Assembly: GCF_014779765.1 (NCBI RefSeq)
Contig: NZ_JACXZA010000002.1
Span: 186,001-250,000, forward strand
Length of the DNA stretch: 64,000 nucleotides
Direction: 5' to 3'
Origin: Paenibacillus terricola
GTDB taxonomy: Bacteria; Bacillota; Bacilli; Paenibacillales; Paenibacillaceae
Both the position numbers and the translations under genes were made by a program. The notes under the pieces were generated by a model. The model did not search any database. It was not told the DNA's origin and saw only the letters and a list, made by a program, of their open reading frames with translations. Shown here piece by piece: positions 1 to 9,653 of this stretch (its first letter is position 1; each line of letters opens with the position of its first letter).

Positions 1-99
1 GCTAAGCATTTTGGCACCGATGAGTCTGGCAAATTCGTTAACGGCGTTCTTGGCAAGCTGATTGGCGCCATTAACAGTTCCAAACAAGATCAACAATAA
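1..99 (+). CDS. nusB: Transcription antitermination factor NusB (C-terminal end only)
   Basis: Only the last 32 codons are in the window; the gene begins to the left of base 1 and stops at TAA 97-99. The visible sequence, with the motif FGTDESGKFVNGVLG, resembles the last helices of NusB, which binds boxA RNA with S10 and supports antitermination in rRNA operons. NusB immediately before folD is the usual order in Bacillales, which supports the call. The assignment rests on this short tail and its position. Confidence 0.8.
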   Translation, partial: AKHFGTDESGKFVNGVLGKLIGAINSSKQDQQ

Positions 100-133
100 C
101 AAATAGAACAAACAAGGTGGAGGACGGTTAGTC

Positions 134-991
134 ATGACAGCACAAATCATTAATGGTAAAGCAATCTCGGATATGATTCGCGAAGAAGTGAAAGCAGAGA
201 CGGACAAGCTCCGCCAACAAGGCGTAGTACCGGGCCTCGCAGTTGTGCTTGTAGGCGAGGATCCAGCATCCAAAGTGTATGTTGGCAGCAAAGAAAAGGC
301 GTGCATCCAACTCGGCTTCTACTCTGAAGTTCACCGCCTCAGCGCGGATACAAGCGAAGAAGATCTGCTTGCGCTTATTCATAAGCTGAACGAGCAATCG
401 ACGATCAATGGTATCCTCGTGCAGCTGCCGCTGCCCAAACACATTAATGAGAAAGCTGTTATCGATGCGATCAGCGTGGATAAAGACGTAGACGGTTTCC
501 ATCCGGAGAGTGTCGGCAATCTGGTCATCGGTGACGACAGCTTGCTCCCATGTACGCCAGCAGGCGTTATCGAGCTTATCAAGCGTGCTGGAACGGACAT
601 TGCAGGCAAACATGCGGTTGTTATCGGCCGCAGCAACATCGTAGGCAAGCCAGTTGCAATGCTTCTCCTCCGCGAGAACGCAACGGTTACGATCTGCCAC
701 TCGCGTACGGCTAACTTGAAGGAAATCGCTTCGCAGGCTGACATTCTTGTTGCTGCGATCGGCCGTGCCAAAGCAATTGACCGCTCGTATGTGAAGCCGG
801 GCGCTGTTGTTATTGACGTAGGCATCAACCGTCTTCCTGACGGCAAGCTCGCGGGCGACGTTGACTACGAGGATTGCCTCGAAGTTTCAGGCGCTATTAC
901 GCCTGTGCCGGGCGGCGTTGGCCCGATGACGATCACGATGCTCATGAGCAATACGCTTAAGGCAGCTAAGAAAGCACACGGAATCGGGTGA
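134..991 (+). CDS. folD: Bifunctional methylene-THF dehydrogenase / methenyl-THF cyclohydrolase
   Basis: FolD interconverts 5,10-methylene- and 10-formyl-tetrahydrofolate through methenyl-THF, using NADP, and feeds one-carbon units to purine, thymidylate and formyl-Met synthesis in the cytosol. The 285 residues are the usual family length. Visible motifs are the catalytic YxxxK (Tyr49, Lys53) after GEDPAS, QLPLPKH near residue 97, the nucleotide-binding GRSNIVGKP, and the C-terminal signature [10 protein letters not shown]. The ATG follows a GGAGG-type site at about 118-123. The gene lies 34 bp after nusB and 5 bp before xseA, so it is probably the first gene of a folD-xseA-xseB-ispA-dxs run. 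Confidence 0.97.
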   Translation: MTAQIINGKAISDMIREEVKAETDKLRQQGVVPGLAVVLVGEDPASKVYVGSKEKACIQLGFYSEVHRLSADTSEEDLLALIHKLNEQSTINGILVQLPLPKHINEKAVIDAISVDKDVDGFHPESVGNLVIGDDSLLPCTPAGVIELIKRAGTDIAGKHAVVIGRSNIVGKPVAMLLLRENATVTICHSRTANLKEIASQADILVAAIGRAKAIDRSYVKPGAVVIDVGINRLPDGKLAGDVDYEDCLEVSGAITPVPGGVGPMTITMLMSNTLKAAKKAHGIG

Positions 992-996
992 TGTGA

Positions 997-2364
997 ATGG
1001 CGAAAGAGCCTCGCATCTATTCGATCAAGGAACTGAATCGATACATTAAGCTGAAGCTGGAAGCGGACAATCTGCTTGGTGATGTATGGCTTCGCGGTGA
1101 AATATCGAACTTCACCCACCATTCGAGCGGGCATATGTATTTCACGCTGAAGGACAGCGACAGCAGGATCAAGTGCATTATGTTTGCCTCGCACAACCGC
1201 AATCTTCCCTTTATTCCGAAGGAAGGGGCGAAGGTTATTGCGCAGGGCAACATTTCGGTATATGAACGTGACGGAAATTATCAGTTCTATGCAACAGCAA
1301 TGCAACCGGATGGGATTGGCAGCTTGTATTTAGCTTATGAACAACTAAAGCGTAAGCTGGAGAACGAGGGGTTGTTTGACGCAGCACGCAAACGGCCGAT
1401 CCCGTCGCTCCCACGGGCGATTGGTGTCATTACATCTCCGACAGGCGCGGCTGTTCGCGACGTAATTATTACGTTGCAGCGGCGCTATCCGTCTATTCCG
1501 ATTATCGTCTGTCCTGTCCTTGTCCAAGGGACAGGTGCAGGACCATCGATTGTGCGAGCGATCGAATTTATGAACCGAATCGCCGAAACCGACGTATTAA
1601 TTGTTGGGCGAGGCGGCGGGTCGTTGGAAGAGCTATGGGCATTTAATGAAGAAGCGGTAGCAAGAGCGATCGCAGCTTCGGCAATCCCGGTTATTTCGGC
1701 TGTTGGCCATGAGACGGACTTTACGATAGCGGATTTCGTTGCTGACCTGCGGGCGGCAACGCCTACAGCTGCAGCAGAATTGGCAGTTCCGCATATCGGT
1801 GAGCTTCAACGTCAGGTGGAGCGGCTTAATCAAAGGCTGGTTCAAGCTGGCAGGCAGTATGTGAAAGTGTCGAGAGATCGGCTGGAGCGTATAAGGCGTT
1901 CGCCATTTTTTGTACATCCAAGGCGGTATTTGCTTGATCAAGCGGAACGTCTCGATCGGCTTCAAGAGCGTCTTGCTCATTTGACCGTCCGCAAGGCTGA
2001 GCGTGGCCGTGAGCGGCTGGAGCGTATGCGTACGCTGCTTGCAGCCAATCACCCCGGTCATGCGGTAGAGACAGCGTCGGATAAACGAGGCGCGATGCAG
2101 CGTCGCTTGGAATCAGCGATGGCTGTTCGTCTTAAGGAACGTAAATTAGCATTGTCAGCTTCGATCCGGCAGTTGGATGCGCTGAGCCCTTTGAAAGTTA
2201 TGGCGCGCGGATATAGTCTCGTCTATGACGAGAGCGAGAAGAAGCTGATTCGCTCGGTAGAAGAAGTGCAACTGGGCGATGTCATACGAGTGAAGCTGAC
2301 GGACGGATTATTAGATTGCCATATTTGGTCGATGCGAGGTGATCAGAACGATGGAAGCGAATGA
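997..2364 (+). CDS. xseA: Exodeoxyribonuclease VII large subunit
   Basis: This is the large subunit of exonuclease VII, which degrades single-stranded DNA from both ends to oligonucleotides and acts in mismatch repair and recombination. The 455-residue protein has the N-terminal OB-fold region (WLRGEISNF near residue 32), the central nuclease region with the conserved GRGGGSLEELWAFN stretch near residue 195 and the following SAVGHETDF, and a long charged helical C-terminal half expected to form the coiled-coil stalk. ATG 997 lies 5 bp after the folD stop. It overlaps the outermost possible start of xseB, so the two subunits are likely translated together. Confidence 0.96.
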   Translation: MAKEPRIYSIKELNRYIKLKLEADNLLGDVWLRGEISNFTHHSSGHMYFTLKDSDSRIKCIMFASHNRNLPFIPKEGAKVIAQGNISVYERDGNYQFYATAMQPDGIGSLYLAYEQLKRKLENEGLFDAARKRPIPSLPRAIGVITSPTGAAVRDVIITLQRRYPSIPIIVCPVLVQGTGAGPSIVRAIEFMNRIAETDVLIVGRGGGSLEELWAFNEEAVARAIAASAIPVISAVGHETDFTIADFVADLRAATPTAAAELAVPHIGELQRQVERLNQRLVQAGRQYVKVSRDRLERIRRSPFFVHPRRYLLDQAERLDRLQERLAHLTVRKAERGRERLERMRTLLAANHPGHAVETASDKRGAMQRRLESAMAVRLKERKLALSASIRQLDALSPLKVMARGYSLVYDESEKKLIRSVEEVQLGDVIRVKLTDGLLDCHIWSMRGDQNDGSE

Positions 2365-2599
2365 TCAGCTATCGTTCGAGGAAGCAATGGAGAAGCTGGA
2401 GACGATCGTCATGAAGCTGGAGAATGGCGATGTTCCACTGGAAACGGCGATTGAGTTGTTTCAAGAAGGCATGCGGCTATCGCAGCTGTGCGGAAACAAG
2501 CTGGAACTGGTGGAGCGCAAGATCGAGCTTCTCGTAGAAACGGAGCAAGGCGTGCAGCGGAAGCCGTTTGTTCATCCAAACGAAGATAGAGGGGAATAA
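2351..2599 (+). CDS. xseB: Exodeoxyribonuclease VII small subunit
   Basis: The 82-residue protein has the compact two-helix signature of XseB (SFEEAMEKLETIVMKLE, then a GDVPLETAIELFQEGM segment). The small subunit wraps the coiled-coil stalk of XseA to make active exonuclease VII. I start at ATG 2351 because AGGTGA at 2337-2342 gives normal spacing. An in-frame GTG at 2339 would add four residues but has no good ribosome site. Either way the gene overlaps the 3' end of xseA. Confidence 0.93.
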   Translation: MEANDQLSFEEAMEKLETIVMKLENGDVPLETAIELFQEGMRLSQLCGNKLELVERKIELLVETEQGVQRKPFVHPNEDRGE

Positions 2600-2602
2600 G
2601 CT

Positions 2603-3517
2603 TTGAGTGAGCCGTTAACTACACAACAATATATCAGTCAGACTGCGGCCGAAGTCGAAGCGGCTTTGAAATCAGTCTTACCTGCGAAGTGGGACGTTCC
2701 AGCAGAGCTTCGCGAGTCTATGAATTATTCGGTTGATGCAGGCGGCAAACGTATGCGTCCAGTACTCGTTCTGGCCGCTGCGGAAGCCATTCGACGCGAT
2801 CCTGCAGCTGTCAAAGCAGCAATGCCGGTGGCATGCGCTATCGAAATGATTCATACGTATTCATTAATCCACGACGATCTTCCGGCGATGGATAATGATG
2901 ATTACCGCCGCGGCAAGCTGACGAACCATAAAGTGTTTGGCGAGGCAATGGCAATTCTGGCTGGAGATGCACTACTGACGCATGCTTTCTATAGCATTGT
3001 ACAGTCTGCGCGTTCGAACGGCGTTGCGGCTGAGATTGCTCTGCAAATTGTGGAGGAGTTGTCTGTGCTGGCCGGGGCTTCCGGTATGGTTGGCGGTCAA
3101 GCGGCAGATATGCTAGGTGAACAAGGCGTTACATCGATCGAGCAGCTGAAGTATATTCATCAGCACAAGACGAGTGATCTGATCGTGTTCTCACTACGTG
3201 CGGGAGCACTGATTGGCGGAGCTACAACAGAGCAATTGGAGCGAGTAACAGAGTTCGGTACCGCGCTTGGACTCGCGTTCCAGATTCAAGACGATATCTT
3301 GGATTTGATTGGCGACGAAGCGAAACTTGGCAAGAAAACGAACAGCGATGTGGAGCAGCACAAGGTGACTTATCCCTTCCTCATCGGTCTCGAAGAAAGC
3401 CAGATGGAAGTAGAGCGACTGACCGATGTTGCGAAACAAGCGCTTAACCAGGCTGAGCTCGAGGCGCCTGCTCGACTATTCGGCATTGCCGACTATTTGA
3501 TGAAGCGCGACCATTGA
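2603..3517 (+). CDS. ispA: Polyprenyl synthetase, farnesyl diphosphate synthase type
   Basis: This enzyme condenses IPP with DMAPP and GPP to make farnesyl diphosphate, the precursor of undecaprenyl, heptaprenyl and quinone side chains. The 304-residue protein shows the first aspartate-rich motif DDLPAMDND (Asp91, Asp92, Asp97), the second motif QIQDDILDLIGD near 228-238, and GGKRMRP for pyrophosphate binding near residue 47. It starts at TTG 2603 behind GAGGGG, 3 bp after xseB, and is followed 6 bp later by the reading frame leading into dxs. The xseB-ispA-dxs arrangement is common in Bacillales. Confidence 0.95.
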   Translation: MSEPLTTQQYISQTAAEVEAALKSVLPAKWDVPAELRESMNYSVDAGGKRMRPVLVLAAAEAIRRDPAAVKAAMPVACAIEMIHTYSLIHDDLPAMDNDDYRRGKLTNHKVFGEAMAILAGDALLTHAFYSIVQSARSNGVAAEIALQIVEELSVLAGASGMVGGQAADMLGEQGVTSIEQLKYIHQHKTSDLIVFSLRAGALIGGATTEQLERVTEFGTALGLAFQIQDDILDLIGDEAKLGKKTNSDVEQHKVTYPFLIGLEESQMEVERLTDVAKQALNQAELEAPARLFGIADYLMKRDH

Positions 3518-3595
3518 TTTATAATGGTTAAAAAACGGGTAAAAGTCGATAGTTCGACAAATCTAGTGGTTAGTAGCGAAAGTGAGGAAAGCGCC

Positions 3596-5491
3596 GTGTT
3601 GCTCGACAATATTAACGATCCTAAGGACTTGAAGAAGCTATCCGTATCGGAGCTCGAAACATTAGCTGGCGAAATTCGACAGTTTCTAGTTGAGAAGCTT
3701 GCTGCAACGGGAGGGCATCTCGCGCCGAATTTGGGTGTAGTTGAGTTGACCTTGGTGCTTCATTATTTGTTTGATAGTCCAACTGACAAATTTATTTTTG
3801 ACGTGGGTCATCAATCCTATGTGCATAAAATTTTAACAGGAAGACGCGATCGGTTCGATACGCTCCGCAAGTATAAGGGTCTGTGCGGATTCGTCAAGCG
3901 TTCCGAGAGTGAGCATGACGTCTGGGAAGCCGGCCACAGCAGCACTTCGCTGTCTGCGGCAATGGGAATGGCGCTTGCGCGTGATTTGAAAGGCGAATCG
4001 AACAAAGTCGTCGCGATTATCGGAGACGGTGCTCTGACGGGCGGTATGGCGCTCGAAGCGCTTAACCATATCGGACACGAGAAGAAGAACCTGATGGTTA
4101 TTCTGAACGATAACGAAATGTCGATCGCTCCTAACGTTGGTGCGCTTCATCATTATTTGGGCAAAATCCGTACGGATCGTCATTATCAGAAGGCGAAGGA
4201 AGAGTTGAACAGCCTTCTTAACAAGATTCCTGCGATTGGCGGCAAGATTGCAAAGACAGCTGAACGATTTAAGGATAGCCTGAAATATTTGCTTGTAAGC
4301 GGCATTTTGTTCGAACAATTTGGCCTTACTTACTTTGGTCCGGTCGATGGTCATGATATTCCATCGCTTATGGAAATCATTAAGCAGGCTTCGCAGGTAG
4401 AGGGTCCGGTACTCGTTCACGTTGTAACGGTGAAGGGCAAAGGCTACTCGCCAGCAGAAGCAGATTCGTTCAAGTGGCATGGCGCTACACCGTATAAGAT
4501 CGAATCTGGCCAAATGCTTAAGGCAGTTGGACCACCGATGTATACGGATGTATTTGCGGATGCGCTTATGGAATTGGCAGAGAAGGACGAACGTATCGTT
4601 GCGATTACACCTGCCATGCCTGGTGGTTCCGGCCTAATGAAGTTTGCCGGTCGGTTCCCGCATCGGATGATCGATGTCGGTATCGCGGAACAGCATGCTG
4701 CTACGATGTCCGCCGCGCTGGCGATGGAAGGCTTGAAGCCGGTTTATGCCGTTTATTCGACCTTCTTGCAGCGTGCGTACGACCAAGTGGTGCATGATAT
4801 TTGCCGTCAGAATCTCAATGTTGTATTTGCGATTGATCGTGCAGGCTTTGTTGGCGCAGATGGCGAGACGCATCACGGGGTGTACGATATTCCGTTCCTG
4901 CGTCATGTACCGAATCTGGTGCTGATGATGCCGAAGGACGAGAATGAGCTTCGCAACATGATGAAGACGGCTATGGATTATAACGATGGGCCTATCGCTG
5001 TTCGTTATCCACGTACGAACGGACTTGGCGTTCCGATCGATCCGGAGATGACGGCGATTCCGATCGGCTCATGGGAAGTGCTGCGCAGCGGCGAACAGGT
5101 TGCAATTGTTGCAATCGGTCCTATGATTAGCGTGGCTGAAGAAGCAGCAGATCTGCTGAAGCGCGAAGGCATTAATCCGCGCATCATTAACGCGCGTTTC
5201 GTGAAGCCGCTTGATGAAGAGATGCTTCGCTCTCTCGCAGAAGACGGCATGCAAATTGTGGTGCTGGAAGAAGGAGCTGAGCTTGGCGGTCTTGGCAGCG
5301 CAGTGATGGAATTCTACTCGCAGCAGCAAATTTTCGGTGTCAATGTCCGGATTATAGGCGTACCAGACGTGTTCGTTGAGCATGGTTCTGTGAAGGAACA
5401 GCGTGCAGAGACTGGACTTACCGCTGAGCGCGTTGCTGCTGATGTGAAGACCATGATGCCGCGCCGCACTCGAATGGCTACAGGGCAATAA
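3596..5491 (+). CDS. dxs: 1-deoxy-D-xylulose-5-phosphate synthase
   Basis: DXS makes 1-deoxy-D-xylulose 5-phosphate from pyruvate and glyceraldehyde 3-phosphate with thiamine diphosphate, the first step of the MEP pathway to IPP and DMAPP. The N-terminal TPP domain shows [16 protein letters not shown] and the TPP/Mg motif [18 protein letters not shown] ending in [12 protein letters not shown]. The middle and C-terminal transketolase domains follow ([19 protein letters not shown]). I start at GTG 3596: GAGGA at 3584-3588 is correctly spaced and the resulting [12 protein letters not shown] start and 631 residues fit the family. An in-frame ATG at 3524 would add 24 low-complexity residues and cannot be excluded. 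Confidence 0.94.
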   Translation: MLLDNINDPKDLKKLSVSELETLAGEIRQFLVEKLAATGGHLAPNLGVVELTLVLHYLFDSPTDKFIFDVGHQSYVHKILTGRRDRFDTLRKYKGLCGFVKRSESEHDVWEAGHSSTSLSAAMGMALARDLKGESNKVVAIIGDGALTGGMALEALNHIGHEKKNLMVILNDNEMSIAPNVGALHHYLGKIRTDRHYQKAKEELNSLLNKIPAIGGKIAKTAERFKDSLKYLLVSGILFEQFGLTYFGPVDGHDIPSLMEIIKQASQVEGPVLVHVVTVKGKGYSPAEADSFKWHGATPYKIESGQMLKAVGPPMYTDVFADALMELAEKDERIVAITPAMPGGSGLMKFAGRFPHRMIDVGIAEQHAATMSAALAMEGLKPVYAVYSTFLQRAYDQVVHDICRQNLNVVFAIDRAGFVGADGETHHGVYDIPFLRHVPNLVLMMPKDENELRNMMKTAMDYNDGPIAVRYPRTNGLGVPIDPEMTAIPIGSWEVLRSGEQVAIVAIGPMISVAEEAADLLKREGINPRIINARFVKPLDEEMLRSLAEDGMQIVVLEEGAELGGLGSAVMEFYSQQQIFGVNVRIIGVPDVFVEHGSVKEQRAETGLTAERVAADVKTMMPRRTRMATGQ

Positions 5492-5720
5492 TCGTCCGTT
5501 GATCACGAAGTATATCAGGAAGCTTATTCGGCATCGAATCTTGATTCAGCCCTCGAACTCCAAAGCTTATGCTTTCGAAGTAGGTTTCTCTATGGAAACC
5601 TTGTAGCTCATGTAGGTTTGCCTACACTCCGCTACTCGTTCTTCGGTCTAAATCAACCTTCTCGGTGCTGAACAGCCGATTTTTGAATTTTCTTTGGAAG
5701 ATAGCATTCGAAGGAGAAAC
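5492..5720. other. Intergenic region dxs-tlyA with stacked hairpins
   Basis: There is no gene here. It holds three consecutive hairpins: AAAGC/GCTTT (5562-5575), GGTTTC/GAAACC (5583-5600) and GTAGG/CCTAC (5612-5625), followed by a likely terminator. The first two resemble the hairpin pair inserted in the second copy of the repeat near 60.6 kb; see the findings. Confidence 0.6.
5662..5685 (+). terminator. Probable terminator after dxs
   Basis: The sequence has a short stem, TCGG..CTG paired with CAGCCGA around an AA loop and a small bulge, followed by a T run (5680-5684). It is the only U-tract hairpin between dxs and tlyA and would end the folD-dxs transcript. Confidence 0.5.
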
Positions 5721-6566
5721 ATGACGAATACGAAAGAACGAATTGATGTTCTGCTCGTGGAGCAGGGCTTTTATGAAAGCAGGGAGAAAGCGAAAGCGGC
5801 CGTTATGGCCGGTCTCGTGCTGGTTGATGGCGACCGGATGGAGAAGAGCGGGATGAAGGTGCCTCGGGCGGCAGCAATTACCGTCAAGGGCGCTCCCCAT
5901 CCCTATGTGAGCCGCGGAGGCCTGAAGTTGGAGAAAGCGCTTCGGCAATTCGGCATTCCGATGGAAGGCCGGATCATGCTTGATATCGGCGCCTCCACAG
6001 GTGGATTTACGGATTGCGCGCTGCAGAACGGTGCTTCGCTCGTCTACGCGATCGATGTAGGGTATAATCAGCTCGATTATTCGCTTCGTTCGGATGACCG
6101 CGTGCGCGTGATGGAACGTACCAATTTCAGACATATGCAGCCTGGTGATCTCGATGGTCCCGAGCCGACATTTGCTTCAATCGACGTTTCCTTTATTTCG
6201 CTGAAGCTGATATTGCCTGCTTTGACCGGACTGCTGGCGAAAGGCGGCGATGTAGCAGCGCTTATTAAGCCGCAGTTTGAAGCGGGCCGTGAGAAGGTCG
6301 GCAAGTCAGGCGTTGTCCGCGACTCAAGTGTGCATGAGGAAGTGCTGCGTACAGTGCTTGGTTTCGCGGCCGAGCTCGGTTTCGAGGCCAAAGACATTAC
6401 ATTCTCGCCAATTACAGGCGGCGAAGGCAATATTGAATTTCTCGTCCACTGGCTGTGGACAGGCGAACAGGGATCTGCCGCAGCAGTTGCTGCTGTGCCG
6501 GATGACAATCGGATCGCAGCGCTTGTTGCAGAAGCTGGCCAGACATTCCGTGCCGGTAAAGCATAA
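5721..6566 (+). CDS. tlyA: TlyA-family rRNA (cytidine-2'-O)-methyltransferase
   Basis: This is a predicted 2'-O-methyltransferase acting on ribosomal RNA. Residues 1-60 form an S4 RNA-binding domain (RIDVLLVEQGFYESREKAK). It is followed by a FtsJ-like methyltransferase domain with the SAM motif LDIGASTGGFTDCAL and the later DVSFISLKLILPAL and LIKPQFEAGR segments. The ATG at 5721 follows AAGGAG (5711-5716), giving 281 residues; an in-frame upstream ATG at 5694 lacks a ribosome site. Related proteins have been called hemolysins, but the domain content points to RNA methylation. In Bacillus the gene (yqxC) also sits between dxs and argR (ahrC). Confidence 0.92.
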   Translation: MTNTKERIDVLLVEQGFYESREKAKAAVMAGLVLVDGDRMEKSGMKVPRAAAITVKGAPHPYVSRGGLKLEKALRQFGIPMEGRIMLDIGASTGGFTDCALQNGASLVYAIDVGYNQLDYSLRSDDRVRVMERTNFRHMQPGDLDGPEPTFASIDVSFISLKLILPALTGLLAKGGDVAALIKPQFEAGREKVGKSGVVRDSSVHEEVLRTVLGFAAELGFEAKDITFSPITGGEGNIEFLVHWLWTGEQGSAAAVAAVPDDNRIAALVAEAGQTFRAGKA

Positions 6567-6576
6567 GCGGAAGAAG

Positions 6577-6624
6577 AGGCATTTTTCGAACGGGCTAAGG
6601 CCTTTTCGAAAAATGCCTTTTTTT
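6577..6624 (+). terminator. Rho-independent terminator after tlyA
   Basis: A perfect 14-bp stem (6577-6590 with 6605-6618, AGGCATTTTTCGAA and its complement) encloses a 14-base loop and is followed by seven T. The A+T-rich stem also gives a T run on the other strand. Confidence 0.88.
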
Positions 6625-6637
6625 GTGCGTGTTCGCC

Positions 6638-6666
6638 TTTACAGGGCATACTTCATTTGATACACT
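6638..6666 (+). promoter_or_regulatory. SigA-type promoter for the 6813 gene and argR
   Basis: TTTACA (6638-6643), a 17-base spacer and TACACT (6661-6666) give a reasonable housekeeping promoter directly after the tlyA terminator. It would drive the small membrane protein gene and argR. Confidence 0.5.
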
Positions 6667-6812
6667 AGGGTTACCAAACAAGCGTTCGTATTCTACAGAG
6701 CAGGATTCAACGTTGTTCGCCTCGAATGTGATTAACGAGCAAGTATGGGGATTGTTGGATATCCCTCTTGCATCGTTTAGGCTTGAACCGAGACGAAAGC
6801 GGGGAATTGCCA

Positions 6813-7286
6813 TTGGAACAATCTATCGACTGGTTCGTCATGTTGTTGGTGGGGTCGTTGTTGCTCTTATGGATCTATCGCGCTATATACAATTGGCTGC
6901 ATGCTCCTCCAGGCATGAAGCGGTTGAGGCTGGGCAAGGGAGGCGTATGGTCGGCTGACGAATCTGGTGTACAGATTCTAGAAGCGAGCGGCTATGTCGT
7001 CACCTCCGGGAAACATCGTGTCCCGATTTCGATTGGATGGAATGGGAACCGGTTATATTCTCGGCTGTATATTGATTACATTGCAGAGCGAGATGGCAAG
7101 ATGTATGTAGTCAAGTGCTCACGAGATCGTCAACCGATGGATTGGACGGGCAGCGGCATACGGGATCGGTTAATGGTTTATGCGTTATTACTGCCAGAGA
7201 GCAGTGGAGTATTGTATGTGGATACGACCGACGGAACGGTCCATCAGATAACGTTCGATATCGGCGTATACGACCGAGAGGAATAG
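6813..7286 (+). CDS. Conserved hypothetical membrane-anchored protein
   Basis: I do not recognise the function. From TTG 6813 the protein has 157 residues. One hydrophobic segment near the N-terminus ([20 protein letters not shown]) is followed by a soluble domain rich in beta-strand-like stretches ([32 protein letters not shown]) that is probably cytoplasmic. GGGG at 6801-6804 is correctly spaced for TTG 6813; an in-frame TTG at 6768 would add 15 residues without a good ribosome site. It lies 16 bp upstream of argR and probably shares its transcript. It may be specific to Paenibacillus relatives. Confidence 0.75.
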   Translation: MEQSIDWFVMLLVGSLLLLWIYRAIYNWLHAPPGMKRLRLGKGGVWSADESGVQILEASGYVVTSGKHRVPISIGWNGNRLYSRLYIDYIAERDGKMYVVKCSRDRQPMDWTGSGIRDRLMVYALLLPESSGVLYVDTTDGTVHQITFDIGVYDREE

Positions 7287-7302
7287 CAGGAGGACATTGA
7301 AG

Positions 7303-7767
7303 ATGAAGGGCTTACGACATTTTAGAATAAGGGACATTATTGCGAAACAAGTCATTGAGACGCAGGACGAACTCGTTGAAGCGCTGCGTACAGCTGGACT
7401 GCAGGTGACACAAGCGACCGTTTCACGCGATATGAAGGAGCTGCAGCTGATAAAGGTTCCGACAGGTGACGGGCGATACCAATATTCCTTACCAGGAGAC
7501 AATCGCCAGAGTAACCCGATACATAAGCTGAAGCGATCGTTAATCGACCACTTTACGCATATTGATTACACAGACAATCTTGTCGTTATGAAATGTTCCC
7601 CAGGTACAGCGAATACGCTTGGTGCGCTTATTGATAACATGGAGTGGACAGAAGTGATGGGTACGATCTGCGGTGATGACACGATTCTAATCATCTGCCG
7701 CACGAAGGAGCAGAGCGGTGAAGTAACCGAACGGCTGCTCAGCCTATTAGAAGGTACGCAAAGTTGA
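7303..7767 (+). CDS. argR: Arginine repressor / activator ArgR (AhrC)
   Basis: This is a hexameric, arginine-responsive regulator that represses arginine biosynthesis and activates catabolism. Residues 1-70 carry the winged helix-turn-helix with the family signature [20 protein letters not shown]. The C-terminal arginine-binding and hexamerisation domain includes [15 protein letters not shown], close to B. subtilis AhrC. ATG 7303 is 9 bp after GGAGG (7289-7293); TTG 7297 would be too close to it. Length is 154 residues, near the normal 149-156. In Bacillus this gene likewise precedes recN. Confidence 0.95.
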   Translation: MKGLRHFRIRDIIAKQVIETQDELVEALRTAGLQVTQATVSRDMKELQLIKVPTGDGRYQYSLPGDNRQSNPIHKLKRSLIDHFTHIDYTDNLVVMKCSPGTANTLGALIDNMEWTEVMGTICGDDTILIICRTKEQSGEVTERLLSLLEGTQS

Positions 7768-7809
7768 GGATATATATGAATATAGAGTGAATGCTAAGGA
7801 GGAATTCTC

Positions 7810-9528
7810 ATGCTTCGCGAATTGTCGATTCGTAATTTGGCGGTAATTGAAGACGTAACGGTTTCTTTCCATGATGGATTTCATGTATTAACGGGTGAGA
7901 CAGGTGCTGGTAAGTCGATTCTGATCGATGCGCTCAGCCTTGTCGTCGGAGGACGCGGCCAAGCAGAACTCGTGCGCCATGGCTGTGACAGAAGTGAGAT
8001 TGAGGCTGTATTCGATATGCCACTCAATCACCCCGTCTGGGAAGTGCTCGCTCGTAATGGCTTAACGGCATCGCCGGAAGAGCTGCTCGTTATTCGCCGT
8101 GAATTGAACGCACAGGGCAAGAGCGTTAGTCGAATTAACGGTCAGACCGTGAATTTGTCGATGCTCCGTGAAGCAGGAGAATGTCTCGTTAACATTCATG
8201 GACAACATGAGCACCAATCGCTTCTTCGTTCGGACAAGCATCTGGACTGGTTGGACGCATATGCAGGAGAGCCGCTTGGTGAGCGCAAGAAATGTTACGC
8301 TTCATTATATAAGCAATACGAGTCAGCGAAGTCCGCGCTGCGTGAGCTGGAGGAGACTTCGAAGCGCCAGCTTCAGATGCTTGATTTGTATAGATTCCAG
8401 CTTGAGGAGATTGCAACAGCCCAGCTGCAGCGGGGCGAAGATGAATCATTAGCTGAAGAGAAACGGAAGCTAACTTATGCGGAACGCCTGCGCGGTAATG
8501 CTGCTGAAGCCTATGAGCTGCTATATGGCCCGCAAGGACTCGATGCGATCGGCAAGGCGGTATCGAAGTTGGAGGACATCTGCTCCTTCGATAAGACTGC
8601 AATTGCCCCATTGCTGGAGCAGCTTCAGTCAGCGTATTATCAGGCTGAGGATGCGGTATTCTCACTGCGTGATTACCGCGACAATATCGAATCCGATCCT
8701 GAACGTCTGGCATGGATTGATGATCGTCTGAATACGATCCATCACTTGAAGCGTAAGTATGGAGAATCGATCGATGAGATTCTCGTTTATTACAATAAAA
8801 TTAAGACAGAATGTGAATGGTTGGAGAACCGTGATGAACGTCTTCAGCAGCTTCGAGAAGAAGAGCAACGGCTGTATCAAGAAGCGTTAAAGCTGGCTTA
8901 CGAATTAACGTCTCTTCGTAAGCATGCGTCCAGCCGTCTATCCTCGGCTGTCGAGACTGAACTGCAGCAGCTCCAGATGGGCGGTACACAGTTCCGTGTT
9001 GTTATCGGACTAATTGGCGGCGATCACGCTGAACAAGAACCTGCAGAACCGAAGCTGAGCATCAACGGTATGGATGAAGCCGTATTCCTTCTCGCACCGA
9101 ATCCAGGCGAACCGCTGAAGCCGCTTGCGAAGATTGCATCTGGCGGTGAGATGTCGCGTATTATGCTTGCGCTCAAGAGCATCTTCGCTGCTATCGACCA
9201 GATCCCTGTACTTATCTTCGATGAGGTTGATACGGGTGTTAGCGGTCGTGCAGCGCAGTCGATCGCGGAGAAGATGTCCCAGCTGTCGGTAGGCTGCCAA
9301 GTGTTCTCGATTACACACTTGCCGCAAGTGGCTTGTATGGCTGATCATCATTATGAAATCCACAAGGCTGTTATCGAGAGCCGTACGCGCACGTCAGTTA
9401 CAGAGTTGTCGCTGAACGGCCGAATTGAAGAGCTTGCTCGTATGCTTGGTGGTGTTGAAGTGACTGAGAAGACGCGTCATCACGCGCAGGAAATGCTTGA
9501 CTTGGCGGTACAACGCAAGGGCGCGTAA
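7810..9528 (+). CDS. recN: DNA repair protein RecN
   Basis: RecN is an SMC-like ATPase recruited early to double-strand breaks, where it tethers DNA ends for RecA-dependent repair. The 572-residue protein has the N-terminal Walker A TGETGAGKSIL (about 28-38), two long coiled-coil halves rich in Glu, Gln, Leu and Arg (about 150-370), the ABC signature KIASGGEMSRIMLALK, and Walker B VLIFDEVDTGVSG near residue 475. ATG 7810 follows AAGGAGG at 7798-7804. It lies 42 bp after argR, a conserved pairing. Confidence 0.97.
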   Translation: MLRELSIRNLAVIEDVTVSFHDGFHVLTGETGAGKSILIDALSLVVGGRGQAELVRHGCDRSEIEAVFDMPLNHPVWEVLARNGLTASPEELLVIRRELNAQGKSVSRINGQTVNLSMLREAGECLVNIHGQHEHQSLLRSDKHLDWLDAYAGEPLGERKKCYASLYKQYESAKSALRELEETSKRQLQMLDLYRFQLEEIATAQLQRGEDESLAEEKRKLTYAERLRGNAAEAYELLYGPQGLDAIGKAVSKLEDICSFDKTAIAPLLEQLQSAYYQAEDAVFSLRDYRDNIESDPERLAWIDDRLNTIHHLKRKYGESIDEILVYYNKIKTECEWLENRDERLQQLREEEQRLYQEALKLAYELTSLRKHASSRLSSAVETELQQLQMGGTQFRVVIGLIGGDHAEQEPAEPKLSINGMDEAVFLLAPNPGEPLKPLAKIASGGEMSRIMLALKSIFAAIDQIPVLIFDEVDTGVSGRAAQSIAEKMSQLSVGCQVFSITHLPQVACMADHHYEIHKAVIESRTRTSVTELSLNGRIEELARMLGGVEVTEKTRHHAQEMLDLAVQRKGA

Positions 9529-9556
9529 TCAAACCAGACAGGGAAGGAATTGCGGG

Positions 9557-9586
9557 ACATAAAAGAAACGGGGCAAGGTTACCTTA
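9557..9586 (+). promoter_or_regulatory. Candidate forespore (SigF/SigG-type) promoter for spoIVB
   Basis: ACATA (9557-9561), a 15-base spacer and GGTTACCTTA (9577-9586) fit the SigF pattern (GYATA, about 15-16, GGNNANAHTR) with one mismatch in each element. B. subtilis spoIVB is expressed in the forespore, which fits. The match is by eye only. Confidence 0.4.
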
Positions 9587-9653
9587 TAGGTACGCCATTG
9601 GCGATAAAGCCTTCATCACGACAAGCGATGGAACAACAGGGAGCGTGAAATCA

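Noticed and set aside
3524-3595. N-terminal extension of dxs from ATG 3524
   Set aside because: It has no ribosome site and adds a Ser/Glu-rich stretch absent from the family, while GTG 3596 has a good site and gives the standard start. It is not fully excluded.
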